Positions 45,593 to 55,488 of a stretch of DNA of 64,000 bases are shown here, one piece after another. The notes below the pieces were generated by a model. That model ran no database searches, had not been told where the DNA came from, and was given only the letters and a program-made list of their open reading frames with translations. The stretch comes from Staphylococcus xylosus NJ. GTDB lineage: Bacteria; Bacillota; Bacilli; Staphylococcales; Staphylococcaceae. The position numbers and the translations under genes were made by a program. The DNA is taken from the NCBI RefSeq assembly GCF_000338275.1, contig NZ_ANMR01000015.1, forward strand, positions 21,735 through 85,734. Reading direction: 5' to 3'. Numbering within the stretch: position 1 is the first letter of the stretch; every line of letters begins with the position of its first letter.

Positions 45593-45639
45593 TAAAATTT
45601 ATATTTTTGTACCTCTTTATATGAAAGAAGTGATAATGA

Positions 45640-46140
45640 ATGTACTATAGACGATTAACTGAAATTGACGTAAAGCAATATCGTAAGTTGCGTTTGAAAT
45701 CATTGCAAACTGATCCGAAAGGTTTTGCATCTACTTACAAACGTGAGTTAGAGTTCCCACTAAGTAAGTTTAAATCGCGAATTATATCTTCAGAAACTCA
45801 ATTTACAATTGGTGCGTTTGATGACACCGCATTAGTTTGTATAGGTACTTTTTATAGCGAAACATTAGAAAAGGTGAAGCATAAAGGCAACTTAGTGACG
45901 GTATACTGTGATCCATCATATAGACGACAAGGTATTGCCAGTTTATTGATACAAAAAATAATTAACGAAGTAAATGAACTAGGCTTTGTGAAAATAATTG
46001 GATTATGTGTACTATCCGAAAATAAAAGTGCTATTGCATTATATGAACAATTAGGATTTAAGCGTTATGGAACTGAGCCCAAAGCACTATTTGATGGTAT
46101 TAGTTATTATGATGAAGATTTAATGTACATGGAATTATAA
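45640..46140 (+). CDS. GNAT-family N-acetyltransferase
   Basis: A 166-residue acetyltransferase. GNLVTVYCDPSYRRQGIASL contains the acetyl-CoA loop (R/Q-x-x-G-x-A, about 95-110), and NKSAIALYEQLGFKRYGTE is the C-terminal half of the fold. The N-terminal part YYRRLTEIDVKQYRKLRL is typical of the RimI-like/YjaB group. Acceptor unknown. It is followed within 41 bp by another GNAT of a different subgroup, so the two may be co-transcribed. Confidence 0.85.
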   Translation: MYYRRLTEIDVKQYRKLRLKSLQTDPKGFASTYKRELEFPLSKFKSRIISSETQFTIGAFDDTALVCIGTFYSETLEKVKHKGNLVTVYCDPSYRRQGIASLLIQKIINEVNELGFVKIIGLCVLSENKSAIALYEQLGFKRYGTEPKALFDGISYYDEDLMYMEL

Positions 46141-46181
46141 TATATAGCAGTTGTAAATATTAAACTAAGGTGGGGTAAAAT

Positions 46182-46715
46182 ATGGAAACAGATTATATTA
46201 TGGAGACAAACTTTATTATTGTGACAGAGCGATTATATTTAGTAAGACCTTCTCAAGAATATTTAACTGACTTACACAGTTTACATTCAGATCCGAGAAC
46301 AAACATTTATAATCCAGCGGGACCTCATCAAAGTATAGAAGAAACAGAAGAGATGCTTAAGTCATGGATCGAACATTGGTTTAAATACCGTTTTGGTTAC
46401 GCATTAATGATAGAAAAAGCAAGCGGTCAAATGGTTGGTATGTGTGGTTTGGCATATAAAACAATGTTAGGTGAAACATATCTTAATTTGGCTTATCGTT
46501 TGAAACCAGAGTACGTGCGAAAAGGGTTTACCAAAGAAGCATGTTTAGCAATTATAGCGTATGTGAAGAACGACATACAAGTGAACCATCAAATACTTGT
46601 GCGCACAAAAAAGGATAACTTACCTTCTATTATGACTGCACAATCATTAGGATTTGAAAAAATAAGCAGTTATAACAATTATGAGGAAATGGGCGACATC
46701 TATCTTTTTGAGTGA
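46182..46715 (+). CDS. RimJ/RimL-type GNAT acetyltransferase
   Basis: A 177-residue acetyltransferase. TERLYLVRPSQEYLTDLHSL at the N-terminus, GMCGLAYK, the acetyl-CoA loop YVRKGFTKEA (about 122-131) and TKKDNLPSIMTAQSLGFEK are the marks of the Acetyltransf_3 (RimJ/RimL) group. It modifies small molecules or protein N-termini; acceptor unknown. ATG 46182 follows AAGGTGGGG; an internal ATG at 46200 could also serve. No membrane segments. Confidence 0.85.
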   Translation: METDYIMETNFIIVTERLYLVRPSQEYLTDLHSLHSDPRTNIYNPAGPHQSIEETEEMLKSWIEHWFKYRFGYALMIEKASGQMVGMCGLAYKTMLGETYLNLAYRLKPEYVRKGFTKEACLAIIAYVKNDIQVNHQILVRTKKDNLPSIMTAQSLGFEKISSYNNYEEMGDIYLFE

Positions 46716-46795
46716 CATCTGTTTATGTTATAAGATATGTGTTTGTGATGAAATATTACATAGCCCGCCTTCACATAATTGTAAATTTTTAGTAG

Positions 46796-46946
46796 ACCCT
46801 CTGAGTAAGGTCACTGTGTAAGTCTCGATAACTCAATAATGATTACCTGAGCTAGTGCTCATGCATAAGTCCCACTAACTTTCAAAAGAGGAACACCTGA
46901 GTAGGGACTCATGTGTAAGAGCCACTAACTTTATAAATAAAGAAGT
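46796..46946 (+). repeat. Three-unit tandem repeat, 46-50 bp period
   Basis: Units begin with CTGAG at 46801, 46847 and 46897. The second and third share ACCTGAG, CTCATG, TAAG and CCACTAACTTT at identical spacing (50 bp); the first is more diverged (46-bp spacing). The array fills most of the gap between the GNAT and VOC genes and runs into the terminator at 46917-46954. No ORF spans it. Confidence 0.7.
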
Positions 46947-46954
46947 GGCTCTTT
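46917..46954. terminator. Terminator embedded in the last repeat unit
   Basis: AAGAGCCACT pairs with AGTGGCTCTT, followed by TAGAG on plus and TACACA on minus. T-runs are short, so strength is moderate. It lies between convergent genes. Confidence 0.6.
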
Positions 46955-46966
46955 AGAGAGTGGGCT

Positions 46967-47335
46967 TTACAGCCATTCTATAATTTCAATTCTATTGCCA
47001 AATGGGTCGTAAATATAAAAGCGATCAGCACCTTCAAGTTCATCTCCGTATATAATTTCGACTTCTTGTAATTCAAGGTTTTTCCTTACTTCTGTTGCGT
47101 TGTGTACTGCAAATGCTGGGTGTGCTTTTTTAGCAGGGCTAAAATTGTTTTCAATGCCAATATGAAGTTGTTGTTGGCCGATTTGAAACCAAACTCCACC
47201 TTTTTGTGCAAGGTTATCTGGTTTAGGTATTTCTTTAAAACCTAATTTTTCAGCATAAAATGCTCTTGCTAAAGCTTCTTGATTTGTTGGTGCTGCAACT
47301 TGAACATGATCAATTCCTATAAAGTGCTTTTCCAT
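46967..47335 (-). CDS. VOC family protein (glyoxalase/bleomycin-resistance fold)
   Basis: 122 residues from ATG 47335, preceded by AAAGGAG; the open frame to 47458 lacks a site. It is a single VOC module: GIDHVQVAAP (His, first metal ligand), FQIGQQQLHIGIE (second His), and FYIYDPFGNRIEIIEW (Glu, C-terminal ligand). All three ligands are present, so a metal-dependent enzyme is likely. Substrate unknown. It is divergent from the iron lipoprotein gene. Confidence 0.85.
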   Translation of the reverse strand: MEKHFIGIDHVQVAAPTNQEALARAFYAEKLGFKEIPKPDNLAQKGGVWFQIGQQQLHIGIENNFSPAKKAHPAFAVHNATEVRKNLELQEVEIIYGDELEGADRFYIYDPFGNRIEIIEWL

Positions 47336-47452
47336 AATAACAACTCCTTTTGTAATTGATAATATCAAAAGTGTAAAAATAAAACGACTATAATAATTTG
47401 TAAGATTGAAAATTTTAATACTATAATTAATTAAATCTTCTATATTATTACA

Positions 47453-47482
47453 TTGCAATTGATAATTGTTTTCAATTATAAT
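47453..47482 (+). promoter_or_regulatory. Promoter with Fur-like box
   Basis: TTGCAA (47453-47458), 18-bp spacer, TATAAT (47477-47482). Between them TGATAATTGTTTTCA (47460-47474) matches the Fur core TGATAATNATTATCA at 12 of 14 defined positions. A repressor there would block the promoter in iron-replete cells. Confidence 0.6.
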
Positions 47483-47514
47483 GGAAGTATAATACTATGG
47501 AAGGGGTTAATATT

Positions 47515-48444
47515 TTGAAGAAATTATTATATTTCATGTTGTGTTTATTATTATTTTTAGCAGCTTGTGGCAATAATACTGAGTCTAAAGACGCAACTTC
47601 AAAAGAAGATACTAAGACGAAAACATATACAACAGGTGAAGGTAGTAAAGTCCAAATTCCTAAAAAGCCTAAGAGAGTACTTGATTTAACAGCTAATTAT
47701 GGCAATTTTAAAAAATTAGGTATTAAACCGATTGCGATAACGAGTGTTTTTCCTGATTCAAAATATTTAGATATGAGCAAAATTAAGAAGATAGATCCGG
47801 AAGATGTGGAAGCAGCAGCAAAATTAAAACCCGATTTAATTATTACATATAAAGAAAATAAAAATAACAAAAAATTAGCAAAAATTGCGCCAACTGTTCC
47901 AATTAAGGTGCAGAATATGGATTATAAAGATACACATATAGAAATAGGTAAACTAGTAAATAAAGAAGCAAAAGCTAAAGAACAAGCTAAAGAACAAGCT
48001 AATAAATTATCATCTAAACTAGCACAAGATGGTGAAGAAATTAAAAAAGCAATTGGTAAAGATAAAACTTTTTCAATCATGGATATTCAAGCCAAAGATA
48101 TATATCAATTCGGTCCTAGATTTGGTCGGGGCAGTGAAGCAATCTATGAAGGATTCAATTTAAAAGAGGATCCCGAAGCAAAAAAAGCTATGCCTAAAGA
48201 GAAATTTATGAAAGTTCCCAAAGAAAAATTTAATGATTATTCAGGCGATTATTTATTACTCCCTACAAAAGAAGGGCAGAAACCTAATAATGATTTTGTA
48301 AAATCAAATACTTGGAAAAATAACCAAGCTGTACAAAATGGTAATGTAATTTATTATGATATGGATGAAGCAATATATGCAGATTTAATTTCTGTAGAAA
48401 AACAAGCAGAATTTTTTAAAAAAGAGTTGTTGAAAGACAAATAA
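47515..48444 (+). CDS. Iron-siderophore ABC transporter substrate-binding lipoprotein
   Basis: 309 residues from TTG 47515 (AAGGGG upstream; the frame is open from ATG 47497). The signal peptide LYFMLCLLLFLAAC ends in a lipobox with Cys18. The rest is a cluster A-II (FecB/FhuD type) binding protein: KKPKRVLDLTANYGNFKKLG, KLKPDLIITYKENKNNKKLA and the C-terminal IYYDMDEAIYADLISVEKQA. The precise ligand is unknown. The Fur-like box supports a role in iron uptake. No permease or ATPase is adjacent, so it must use a permease encoded elsewhere. Confidence 0.85.
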   Translation: MKKLLYFMLCLLLFLAACGNNTESKDATSKEDTKTKTYTTGEGSKVQIPKKPKRVLDLTANYGNFKKLGIKPIAITSVFPDSKYLDMSKIKKIDPEDVEAAAKLKPDLIITYKENKNNKKLAKIAPTVPIKVQNMDYKDTHIEIGKLVNKEAKAKEQAKEQANKLSSKLAQDGEEIKKAIGKDKTFSIMDIQAKDIYQFGPRFGRGSEAIYEGFNLKEDPEAKKAMPKEKFMKVPKEKFNDYSGDYLLLPTKEGQKPNNDFVKSNTWKNNQAVQNGNVIYYDMDEAIYADLISVEKQAEFFKKELLKDK

Positions 48445-48447
48445 AAC

Positions 48448-48516
48448 AGACGAGGTGAATATGGTTTACAGAAATCTTATTAAAAATAGATTTTTGTTCC
48501 TATTTCATCTCGTCTT
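48448..48516. terminator. Bidirectional terminator between the iron lipoprotein and his operon
   Basis: GACGAG-TGAA and TTCA-CTCGTC with inner CAGAAATCT/AGATTTTTG pairing form a long hairpin, a diverged relative of the intergenic repeat. It serves both convergent units. Confidence 0.75.
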
Positions 48517-48532
48517 TGTATTTAAAACATTA

Positions 48533-49165
48533 TTACCAATGATTAATATCTGTGCGTTCTCCTTTGAAATTATTATCGGTTTTATGACGTTGAGCGAGAA
48601 CTTGTTCAACGTCGCCAAATTTTATATCTAAGGCGTGTAATAACACAAATAGATGATACATTAAATCAGCAGTTTCATTCGTTACTTCTTTGCTATCATT
48701 TTTCATTGTACCTATGACAACTTCAAATGATTCTTCGCCGAATTTTTTCGTGATTTTTTCTAGTCCTTCATTCAATAAATACTGTGTATAGGAGTTTTCT
48801 TTATTAGATTTGGCACTAGTTGTTACAGTTTGCTCTAGTTGTTGCACGTTGAAAGGCGTAGGTGTGTTAAAGCAACTTTGACTACCTGTATGGCATGTTG
48901 GCCCATTTGGTACAACATCGATAAGGAGTGTATCTTGGTCGCAATCTAAATGGATATTCTTTACGATTTGAGTATTGCCAGATGTTTCTCCTTTTGTCCA
49001 TAAACGATCTTTGGAACGTGAATAAAAACAAACAACGCCACTTGTGAGTGTTTGTTGATAAGCTGCTTCATTCATATAACCGAGCATTAGCACTTGTTTT
49101 GTATTAACATCTTGCAATATAGCTGGTAATAATCCTTTGCTAAAATCAGGTTGTTGTGTAGTCAT
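48533..49165 (-). CDS. hisIE: Bifunctional phosphoribosyl-AMP cyclohydrolase / phosphoribosyl-ATP diphosphatase
   Basis: 210 residues, the fused form. Residues 1-110 are HisI (cyclohydrolase) with the metal-binding SRSKDRLWTKGETSGN and CDQDTLLIDV, PNGPTCHTG. Residues 115-205 are HisE (pyrophosphohydrolase) with KKFGEESFEVVIG and NETADLMYHLFVLL. It catalyses steps 2 and 3 of histidine synthesis. It is the last gene of the operon and overlaps hisF by 4 nt (ATGA). Confidence 0.96.
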   Translation of the reverse strand: MTTQQPDFSKGLLPAILQDVNTKQVLMLGYMNEAAYQQTLTSGVVCFYSRSKDRLWTKGETSGNTQIVKNIHLDCDQDTLLIDVVPNGPTCHTGSQSCFNTPTPFNVQQLEQTVTTSAKSNKENSYTQYLLNEGLEKITKKFGEESFEVVIGTMKNDSKEVTNETADLMYHLFVLLHALDIKFGDVEQVLAQRHKTDNNFKGERTDINHW

Positions 49166-49920
49166 CTAACTGGGATACCTCCTTGTGCCATTGTTTTTTT
49201 AATTTCATCTACAGTTGTTTCTTTATCATGTAAAATACTTGCGGCAAGACCGGCAGAAACATCAGTTTGCTTAAATAAATTAACAAAATGCTCTGGATTG
49301 CCACCGCCACCACTAGCTATAACAGGAATATTTACAAGTTGTTCTATTTCATGCAAGTGAGTGACATCGAACCCTTGTTTCATGCCATCATGAGTCATAC
49401 TTGTGATAAGTAACTCACCTGCGCCTAAAGCTTCAACTTCTTGAACCCAATCATAGACACGTTTATCAGTACGTTGCTTACCACCATGTGTATAGCAAAA
49501 ATAGTCATTTAATTCACTATCATAATTACTATCAATAGCGATACAAATGCATTGGCTGCCAAATTTTTCACTAGCTTCTTTAATAAATGAAGGATTTTTA
49601 AGTGCGCTTGAATTCAATGATACTTTGTCAGCACCATGATTTAAGAGTTGAGAAATATCATCAATAGTTGATATACCACCACCGACAGTTAATGGTATAA
49701 ATAGTTTATCTGCAGTTTCTTCAATAACATCCAACACTAGGTCATGACCCGCTTCTGTACGTGAAATATCTAAAAAAACTAATTCATCGGCGCCTTGCTC
49801 GTTATAATACAGTGCATATTCGACTGGGTTACCAATATCTCTTAATCCTTTAAATTGTATGCCTTTAACGACGCGCCCATCTTTAACATCCAGACAAGGA
49901 ATGATTCTCTTTTTAATCAT
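49162..49920 (-). CDS. hisF: Imidazole glycerol phosphate synthase, cyclase subunit
   Basis: 252 residues from ATG 49920 (GGAGGG upstream; the frame opens at 49935). A TIM barrel with [18 protein letters not shown] at the N-terminus, whose Asp is catalytic, [10 protein letters not shown], and [11 protein letters not shown] near the C-terminus. It forms the HisFH complex with HisH and uses the ammonia from the glutaminase. It overlaps hisA by 4 nt and hisIE by 4 nt, so translation is coupled. Confidence 0.96.
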   Translation of the reverse strand: MIKKRIIPCLDVKDGRVVKGIQFKGLRDIGNPVEYALYYNEQGADELVFLDISRTEAGHDLVLDVIEETADKLFIPLTVGGGISTIDDISQLLNHGADKVSLNSSALKNPSFIKEASEKFGSQCICIAIDSNYDSELNDYFCYTHGGKQRTDKRVYDWVQEVEALGAGELLITSMTHDGMKQGFDVTHLHEIEQLVNIPVIASGGGGNPEHFVNLFKQTDVSAGLAASILHDKETTVDEIKKTMAQGGIPVR

Positions 49921-50621
49921 GATAAGCCCTCCCAAAAAGTAGGGTTATGTGCAGCTTTACCTACGATAGCTGCTGAGACGCCAAGTGATTCTAATTTCTC
50001 TAAATCTTGTTGATGACGAATACCGCCAGAAGCAACGACAGGTTTTTGAGTTGCGTTGACTAATTGTTCAGTAATTTCAAAATTAGGTCCTTCTAGTCGT
50101 CCATCTTTTGAAATATCTGTGTAGATGACACCGCCAATTGGTAATGACTCAATTTTTTCAATTAGCTCAAATAAATCTAGTTCAGCATCTTGTTCCCAAC
50201 CATTTATTTTTACTTCTCGTTTATAGGCATCTACTGAAAGGTATAAACGATTAGGATATTGGTGTGCCATTTCAGCTAACCATTCTAAGTTTTGAATACC
50301 TTTGGTACCGATAATACAATAATCAATACCATCGTTAAAATATGCTTCAATGGTTTTTAGACTTCTAATACCACCACCAACTTCTATAGGTTTATCGGTT
50401 AGAGCCCGTAAGTCTTTAATATAGTCTTGTTCAATAGATGACTGTTGTTTAGCACCGATTAAATCTACTATATGAATACGATCTACACAATTGTATTGAT
50501 TATAAAATTGAATGCTTTCTTCAGCGCTACGTGACATTTTTTCTTCTGAATCATATTTACCCTCAGTAAGACGTACGCTTGTTGCATTGATTAAATCAAT
50601 GGCTGGCCATAGTTTGATCAT
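49917..50621 (-). CDS. hisA: ProFAR isomerase (HisA)
   Basis: A 234-residue TIM barrel. [20 protein letters not shown] carries the catalytic Asp8 equivalent, [15 protein letters not shown] and [14 protein letters not shown] the phosphate-binding loops. It isomerises ProFAR to PRFAR, the substrate of HisFH. Its start overlaps the end of hisH by 26 nt, and its end overlaps hisF by 4 nt. Confidence 0.95.
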   Translation of the reverse strand: MIKLWPAIDLINATSVRLTEGKYDSEEKMSRSAEESIQFYNQYNCVDRIHIVDLIGAKQQSSIEQDYIKDLRALTDKPIEVGGGIRSLKTIEAYFNDGIDYCIIGTKGIQNLEWLAEMAHQYPNRLYLSVDAYKREVKINGWEQDAELDLFELIEKIESLPIGGVIYTDISKDGRLEGPNFEITEQLVNATQKPVVASGGIRHQQDLEKLESLGVSAAIVGKAAHNPTFWEGLS

Positions 50622-51192
50622 TTAGGAATCCACCTTTCAGTGCTTGATTAAGTATTGCTAAGCCATCATCGCCACTCTTTTCAGGGTGGAATTGGATGCC
50701 TATATAATTTTTAAATTGTACAATTGCAGGGACTTGCGTGCCATATTCGGCAAATGCTACAACATATGCTGACATTTCTGCCTGATAAGAATGTACAAAA
50801 TAGACATCTTGAGAAAGTGTTGGTTGGTTACTAATTAGATTGTTCCAACCTAAGTGAGGTACTGGATAGGGCGTTTCAATAGGTATGATTTGACCTGGAA
50901 TTAGTTTTAAACCAGATACTTCGCCTTCAGCACTCGATTCATATAGCAGTTGCATACCAAGACAAATACCAATCATAGGTTTGTTTGTAACAGATTGCAA
51001 AATCTCCACCAAACCTCGTGATTGAATCGCTTGCATGGCATCTTTAAAGTGACCGACACCAGGTAAAATAATCATATCAGCAACTTCAATATCTTCTGGA
51101 TCATCTGTTAATATAGATTCATAACCAAGATGATTGATTGCACGTTGTACATTTTTAATGTTTCCTAAGCCGTAATCAATAATGGCAATCAT
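50596..51192 (-). CDS. hisH: Imidazole glycerol phosphate synthase, glutaminase subunit
   Basis: A 198-residue class I glutamine amidotransferase. [18 protein letters not shown], the nucleophile Cys in [13 protein letters not shown], and His and Glu in [11 protein letters not shown] complete the triad. It supplies ammonia to HisF. The tail [11 protein letters not shown] runs 26 nt into hisA. ATG overlaps the end of hisB by 4 nt. Confidence 0.95.
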   Translation of the reverse strand: MIAIIDYGLGNIKNVQRAINHLGYESILTDDPEDIEVADMIILPGVGHFKDAMQAIQSRGLVEILQSVTNKPMIGICLGMQLLYESSAEGEVSGLKLIPGQIIPIETPYPVPHLGWNNLISNQPTLSQDVYFVHSYQAEMSAYVVAFAEYGTQVPAIVQFKNYIGIQFHPEKSGDDGLAILNQALKGGFLNDQTMASH

Positions 51193-51767
51193 TCTATCAC
51201 ACCCTTAGATGACGGTGTGCCTTCGATGTCATTGCTTGATAGAGATTCTTTAAGTGCACGCGCAAAAGATTTGAAGATTCCTTCTATTTCATGGTGAGTA
51301 TTACCACCACGTATTAAATCAATATGCGTTGTTAAGCGTGCATTAATGACTAATGCACGGAAGAATTCTTCTACTAATTCCGTATCAAAAGTGCCTACCT
51401 TTTCACGGCTTAAATGTGCATTAAATGAAAGGAAAGGACGTCCACTAATATCAACCACGGTACGTGCTAATGTTTCATCCATAGGGATATAACTTACGCC
51501 ATAACGTTGAAAAGATTTTCTTTCTCGGGTCATTTCTAACAACAATTGACCTAAAACAATCCCAATATCTTCTGTGACGTGGTGATCGTCTACTTCTGTA
51601 TCACCATTTGCTTCGATAGTAATAGATAAGTTGCTATGAAAGGTGAAGAGGGTCAACATATGATCTAGAAAACCCACGCCAGTGTTGATTTTGCTTGGGC
51701 GATTGTCGTCTGCAAGTGAGATAGATAATTGTGTTTCAGCAGTGTTACGTGTTTTTTGATAAATCAT
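51189..51767 (-). CDS. hisB: Imidazoleglycerol-phosphate dehydratase
   Basis: 192 residues, the monofunctional enzyme without a histidinol-phosphatase domain. Two manganese-binding motifs are present: DHHVTEDIG and the second set HLSREKVG plus GGNTHHEIEGIFK. It dehydrates imidazole glycerol phosphate (step 7). ATG 51767, 22 nt inside the end of hisC. The phosphatase step must therefore be provided by a gene outside the operon. Confidence 0.95.
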   Translation of the reverse strand: MIYQKTRNTAETQLSISLADDNRPSKINTGVGFLDHMLTLFTFHSNLSITIEANGDTEVDDHHVTEDIGIVLGQLLLEMTRERKSFQRYGVSYIPMDETLARTVVDISGRPFLSFNAHLSREKVGTFDTELVEEFFRALVINARLTTHIDLIRGGNTHHEIEGIFKSFARALKESLSSNDIEGTPSSKGVIE

Positions 51768-52749
51768 ATTGAGACCTCCAAGTTTTAATAATTTCTTCTA
51801 AGTCATCCAATTGTGAATCTGTCGCAATAGAGTAACGCACATAGTCATTCATTTCTGGCTCATCATACAATCTAGGTAAAAAACCATGTGACTGAATATA
51901 TTGCCCTAAGTTTTGTGCCGCTGCTCCTTTAGTAAGTACAAAATTAGTATATGATGGAAAGACGACCATAATATCTGCAACGTAATCGCTAAATAAGTTT
52001 CTTAATCTAAGTGCTAATTGGCGTTGATGATCAATGAATTGTTTGGTTTTTTTCGGATGTTCAAACATATATAAAGCGATGTGTAGCGTAAGCGTATTTA
52101 ATGGATAGGGGTGTTCAATACTTTGTATATGTTGAATTGTCTCAGGTGTACCAATTAGAACACCTAACCTTAAGCCAGCGATACCGAACGCTTTTGATAA
52201 GGTACGCATTTGTAGTACGTGTGGTTGCATATCAAACTTGTAAGCTTCACCGAAATCTAGGTATGCTTCATCTATTACGAAATAACCACCAATAGTGTTC
52301 ATCTTGTCAGCTATAGCTTTTAAAAATGTAGTACCATATTGTTTGCCAGATGGATTATGTGGATTGCTCATTATAAAAAATGCTGGCTGAACTTCCTCGA
52401 TCCGTTGTAAAATCTGTTCAAGGTTAAATGTTAAATCGTCCTCAGCTTCCACAAATTCAATAGGACGATTTACTTGAGCGGCATAAGCCTGGTACATGAA
52501 AAAATCTGGATTAAGTGTTAATGCCGGACCCTCTGGCATGATTAACATTAATTTTTGAATCAGTTCATCAGATCCATTACCAGCTATGACTTGTTCAGCA
52601 GTATAGCCATAATAATTTGCATAAGCTACTTTAAAGCGTTCGTATTCATCATCTGGATAAAAGTTAAAGGATGCTTCTTGTATTATTGTAGCTAGTTGTG
52701 AATCTGTTAAAGGACGAAGTGGGCTTTCATTTTTGTTAATTCTTATCAT
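51745..52749 (-). CDS. hisC: Histidinol-phosphate aminotransferase
   Basis: 334 residues from ATG 52749 (AAAGGGG upstream; the frame opens one codon earlier at TTG 52752). It is a class I/II aminotransferase, a little shorter than the usual 350-370 residues. NKNESPLRPLTDSQLA at the N-terminus, MSNPHNPSGKQY, VIDEAYLDFG and the PLP-Lys in MRTLSKAFGIAGLRLG are in order. It makes histidinol phosphate (step 8). It starts at the final base of the hisD stop codon, so translation is coupled. Confidence 0.94.
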   Translation of the reverse strand: MIRINKNESPLRPLTDSQLATIIQEASFNFYPDDEYERFKVAYANYYGYTAEQVIAGNGSDELIQKLMLIMPEGPALTLNPDFFMYQAYAAQVNRPIEFVEAEDDLTFNLEQILQRIEEVQPAFFIMSNPHNPSGKQYGTTFLKAIADKMNTIGGYFVIDEAYLDFGEAYKFDMQPHVLQMRTLSKAFGIAGLRLGVLIGTPETIQHIQSIEHPYPLNTLTLHIALYMFEHPKKTKQFIDHQRQLALRLRNLFSDYVADIMVVFPSYTNFVLTKGAAAQNLGQYIQSHGFLPRLYDEPEMNDYVRYSIATDSQLDDLEEIIKTWRSQYDLSKNT

Positions 52750-54008
52750 CAATATGACCCCTTTGTTGTTCTAATTTCAATAGATTGTTCATGGTTATAT
52801 AGTTGTTCAATATGAGCAAGCTCACGAGCAGGTTTTTCAATTTGATTGAAAGTATCTTGAGACAAATCTATGACTGAGTGACGCGTTAAAAAGTCATTCA
52901 CTGATAAACCGTTCGTAAACCTTGCTGTTTGATTCGTAGGTAATACATGGCTTGGTCCAGCAACATAATCACCTATGACTTCTGGTGAATAATGACCTAA
53001 AAATAGAGCTCCTACATAACGTACATGATTTAAATAGTCTTGTGGTGAAGCGGTTTGGATTGATGCATGTTCAGGCGCGATTTGATTCATTAAATCACAG
53101 GCTTCTGTAAAGTCATCAACTGCAATCAAAAAATGATGATTAGCTAAACTTGCTCTTACGATAGATTGACGTTCAATTTCAGTGAGTGTTTGTTGAATCT
53201 TTTGTTCGAGTTGTTGTAGCAGTTCCTCATCTTCACTAATAACAAATGTACGTGCTAATTCATCATGTTCAGCTTGCGCAAATACATCATATGTAATCGC
53301 ATCTAAATCAGCAGTTTTATCAATGATTAAAGCAATTTCACTTGGGCCTGCAATTTGGTCTATACCCACCTGTCCAAAGAGATATTTTTTCGCATAAGCA
53401 ACATATTGATTGCCTGGGCCAATAATTTTATCTACTTTAGGTATTGTCTCAGTTCCATATGCAAGAGCAGCTATACTTTGTGCGCCACCAACTTGAAAAA
53501 CATAGTCAACGCCAGCAATATAACATGCTGCCAAAACGATATCAGGTAGGCCGTCTGCTTGTGGTGGTGTTACAACAGTTATATTTTCGACACCAGCAAC
53601 TTTCGCAAGTGTTGCAGTCATTAATACAGTTGAAGGATAGCTCGCTTTACCACCCGGTACATAAACACCAACGCGTTCTAAAGGGTGGTACATTTCATAA
53701 CATTCAGTAGAACCTTGTTGGTCTGTCCATTTGATAGATTTTTGATAAGTCTCAATACGAGCATGACTATGTTGTAAAGCTTCTCGTAAATTATTGTCTA
53801 AGCGGTGAAAGGCTGCTTCCAACTCTGAGAATGGAATTGCTAATTGAGGTGTATCTACTTTGTCTAACTCTTTATTATATGCTTTAAGCGCTTGATCACC
53901 TTCTGATTTAACTCTTTCACAAATTGTTTTAACTAAGGGATACAAATCCTCATTTAAAGAAGATTGATCTAAATAGTCATTTAAAAATGTCTCTTTATTT
54001 ATAATCAA
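52749..54008 (-). CDS. hisD: Histidinol dehydrogenase
   Basis: A 419-residue zinc-dependent enzyme carrying out the two final oxidations from histidinol to histidine. [39 protein letters not shown] and FAQAEHDE are family signatures, and the C-terminal part contains [20 protein letters not shown]. The start is TTG 54008, seven bases after GGAGGTG, overlapping the end of hisG by 14 nt. Confidence 0.95.
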   Translation of the reverse strand: MIINKETFLNDYLDQSSLNEDLYPLVKTICERVKSEGDQALKAYNKELDKVDTPQLAIPFSELEAAFHRLDNNLREALQHSHARIETYQKSIKWTDQQGSTECYEMYHPLERVGVYVPGGKASYPSTVLMTATLAKVAGVENITVVTPPQADGLPDIVLAACYIAGVDYVFQVGGAQSIAALAYGTETIPKVDKIIGPGNQYVAYAKKYLFGQVGIDQIAGPSEIALIIDKTADLDAITYDVFAQAEHDELARTFVISEDEELLQQLEQKIQQTLTEIERQSIVRASLANHHFLIAVDDFTEACDLMNQIAPEHASIQTASPQDYLNHVRYVGALFLGHYSPEVIGDYVAGPSHVLPTNQTARFTNGLSVNDFLTRHSVIDLSQDTFNQIEKPARELAHIEQLYNHEQSIEIRTTKGSY

Positions 54009-54612
54009 TGAGTGACACCTCCAAAGTTTGAATTAAATCGTCAATTTCCGTTGATTTTTTAAAGTATGATTGTTTGTTGGTAATAAGTTTTGCATTTATA
54101 TTCTTAATGGTATCTTTTTCGACTAACCCATTAGATTTCAATGTTGTGCCGGTTTGGACGATATCAACGATGCCATCTACCATATCAACTAAACAAGCTA
54201 ACTCGATAGAACCAGATAATTTTACAAGCTCTACATCTAGCCCTTGCGATTCAAAATATTTACGTGCTGTTTTCATATATGAAGTAGCAACTTTAGTGAA
54301 ATTAGTTGTTTCTGGTTTAGAGGCTAAAGCAAAGTGACAATTGCCAAAAGGTAAGTCTAGAAGGTTATTGATTGTATAATTACTTTCTTCCAGTACATCA
54401 CTTCCAACAATACCTACATCTGCTACACCTTGTTCCACATAAATAGGGACATCGCTCCCTTTAACTAATACAAATTGGATAGAATCAACAGTAATTAACA
54501 ATTGACGTTCTCTCTGTTCTAACGCTTGTGCATATGAGTGTTCATTTATCTCATTTAAATAAGCAATAAAGCTTTTTAATAATCTTCCTTTTGCTAAAGC
54601 TACTGTAAGCAT
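53995..54612 (-). CDS. hisG: ATP phosphoribosyltransferase, short form catalytic subunit
   Basis: A 205-residue HisG of the short type that lacks the C-terminal regulatory domain and therefore needs His[32 protein letters not shown] and the PRPP loop [19 protein letters not shown] are present. It catalyses the first, committed step, attaching PRPP to ATP. It lies 18 bp after hisZ and overlaps hisD by 14 nt. Confidence 0.95.
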   Translation of the reverse strand: MLTVALAKGRLLKSFIAYLNEINEHSYAQALEQRERQLLITVDSIQFVLVKGSDVPIYVEQGVADVGIVGSDVLEESNYTINNLLDLPFGNCHFALASKPETTNFTKVATSYMKTARKYFESQGLDVELVKLSGSIELACLVDMVDGIVDIVQTGTTLKSNGLVEKDTIKNINAKLITNKQSYFKKSTEIDDLIQTLEVSLIDYK

Positions 54613-54630
54613 GTGTGTCGCTCCTTTTTT

Positions 54631-55446
54631 TTATAAAATAAATCCGAGTCCAAATCCTTCTAGATCACCTTTGTAAAAACCACCAGTTAGTTGTTGAGAT
54701 TTATTTTCTTTAAGATGACATCTCATAAATGCACCTTTGTAATATGAGCGAGGTGGCTGAGGTGTAATATCTAGATGTATATCACTAATACCAAGTGATT
54801 TGAACCACTGATCCCAACGTCTTAATGCCTGTATAGTACGATGGTCGTGTTGGAAGAGCTGACTTAATAGATCCAATTGTTCTGTCGTTTTAGTAGTTAA
54901 TAATTGAACGATTGGATGAGCGATACCAAGTTGCGAAGTAAGCTCTGAAATATTGCGTTCTTGGACGAGTTTTAATACCTCATCAGTTTGTTCTTTAGTA
55001 GTTAAAAGTAAGTCAATAAGTTGGTAATGACCTAAAATAACAAAATCTATCTCATCGTTAAGTGAAGTTTTTATAAACTCATAAAAAGCCATAAAGTCTT
55101 CTTGCATATCTGTGATGGTAGGGTTGTAGTGTTCTATACCTAATTGAGTATAGACTTCATTATCACGCACAATAGGGCCTGAATAAGCTACATTGCTTAA
55201 TTGTCGCGGATAATTACTATAATAACGCAATAATTGATCAGTAAAATCATTGCGTAGCGCAAAGATATGATGGTCATGTTGCCAGAAACTACGCTCTGTC
55301 ATTTGTTGAAGGTCGTCTTTTGTAAGTGTTTGCCATGATAGAGATTCTATAAAGCTGAAATCGACAAGTTTAAATCCGGCTTGTTGAAAATGCTTTAAAA
55401 ATGCGAGTTCAATTTCTTTGTTTTTAATAAGTGTTGTAGCATTCAT
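54631..55446 (-). CDS. hisZ: ATP phosphoribosyltransferase regulatory subunit
   Basis: 271 residues, a histidyl-tRNA-synthetase-like fold without anticodon domain, and shorter than many HisZ (about 390). WQHDHHIFALRNDFTDQLLR and VRDNEVYTQLGIEHYNP correspond to synthetase motifs 2 and surrounding parts; HLKENKSQQLTGGFYKGDL is near the end. With HisG it gives histidine feedback. It is the first gene of the operon; RBS AAAGGATGG before ATG 55446. Confidence 0.9.
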   Translation of the reverse strand: MNATTLIKNKEIELAFLKHFQQAGFKLVDFSFIESLSWQTLTKDDLQQMTERSFWQHDHHIFALRNDFTDQLLRYYSNYPRQLSNVAYSGPIVRDNEVYTQLGIEHYNPTITDMQEDFMAFYEFIKTSLNDEIDFVILGHYQLIDLLLTTKEQTDEVLKLVQERNISELTSQLGIAHPIVQLLTTKTTEQLDLLSQLFQHDHRTIQALRRWDQWFKSLGISDIHLDITPQPPRSYYKGAFMRCHLKENKSQQLTGGFYKGDLEGFGLGFIL

Positions 55447-55488
55447 AGTATAACCATCCTTTACATTTACTTTGTTTCTCTACCGAAC

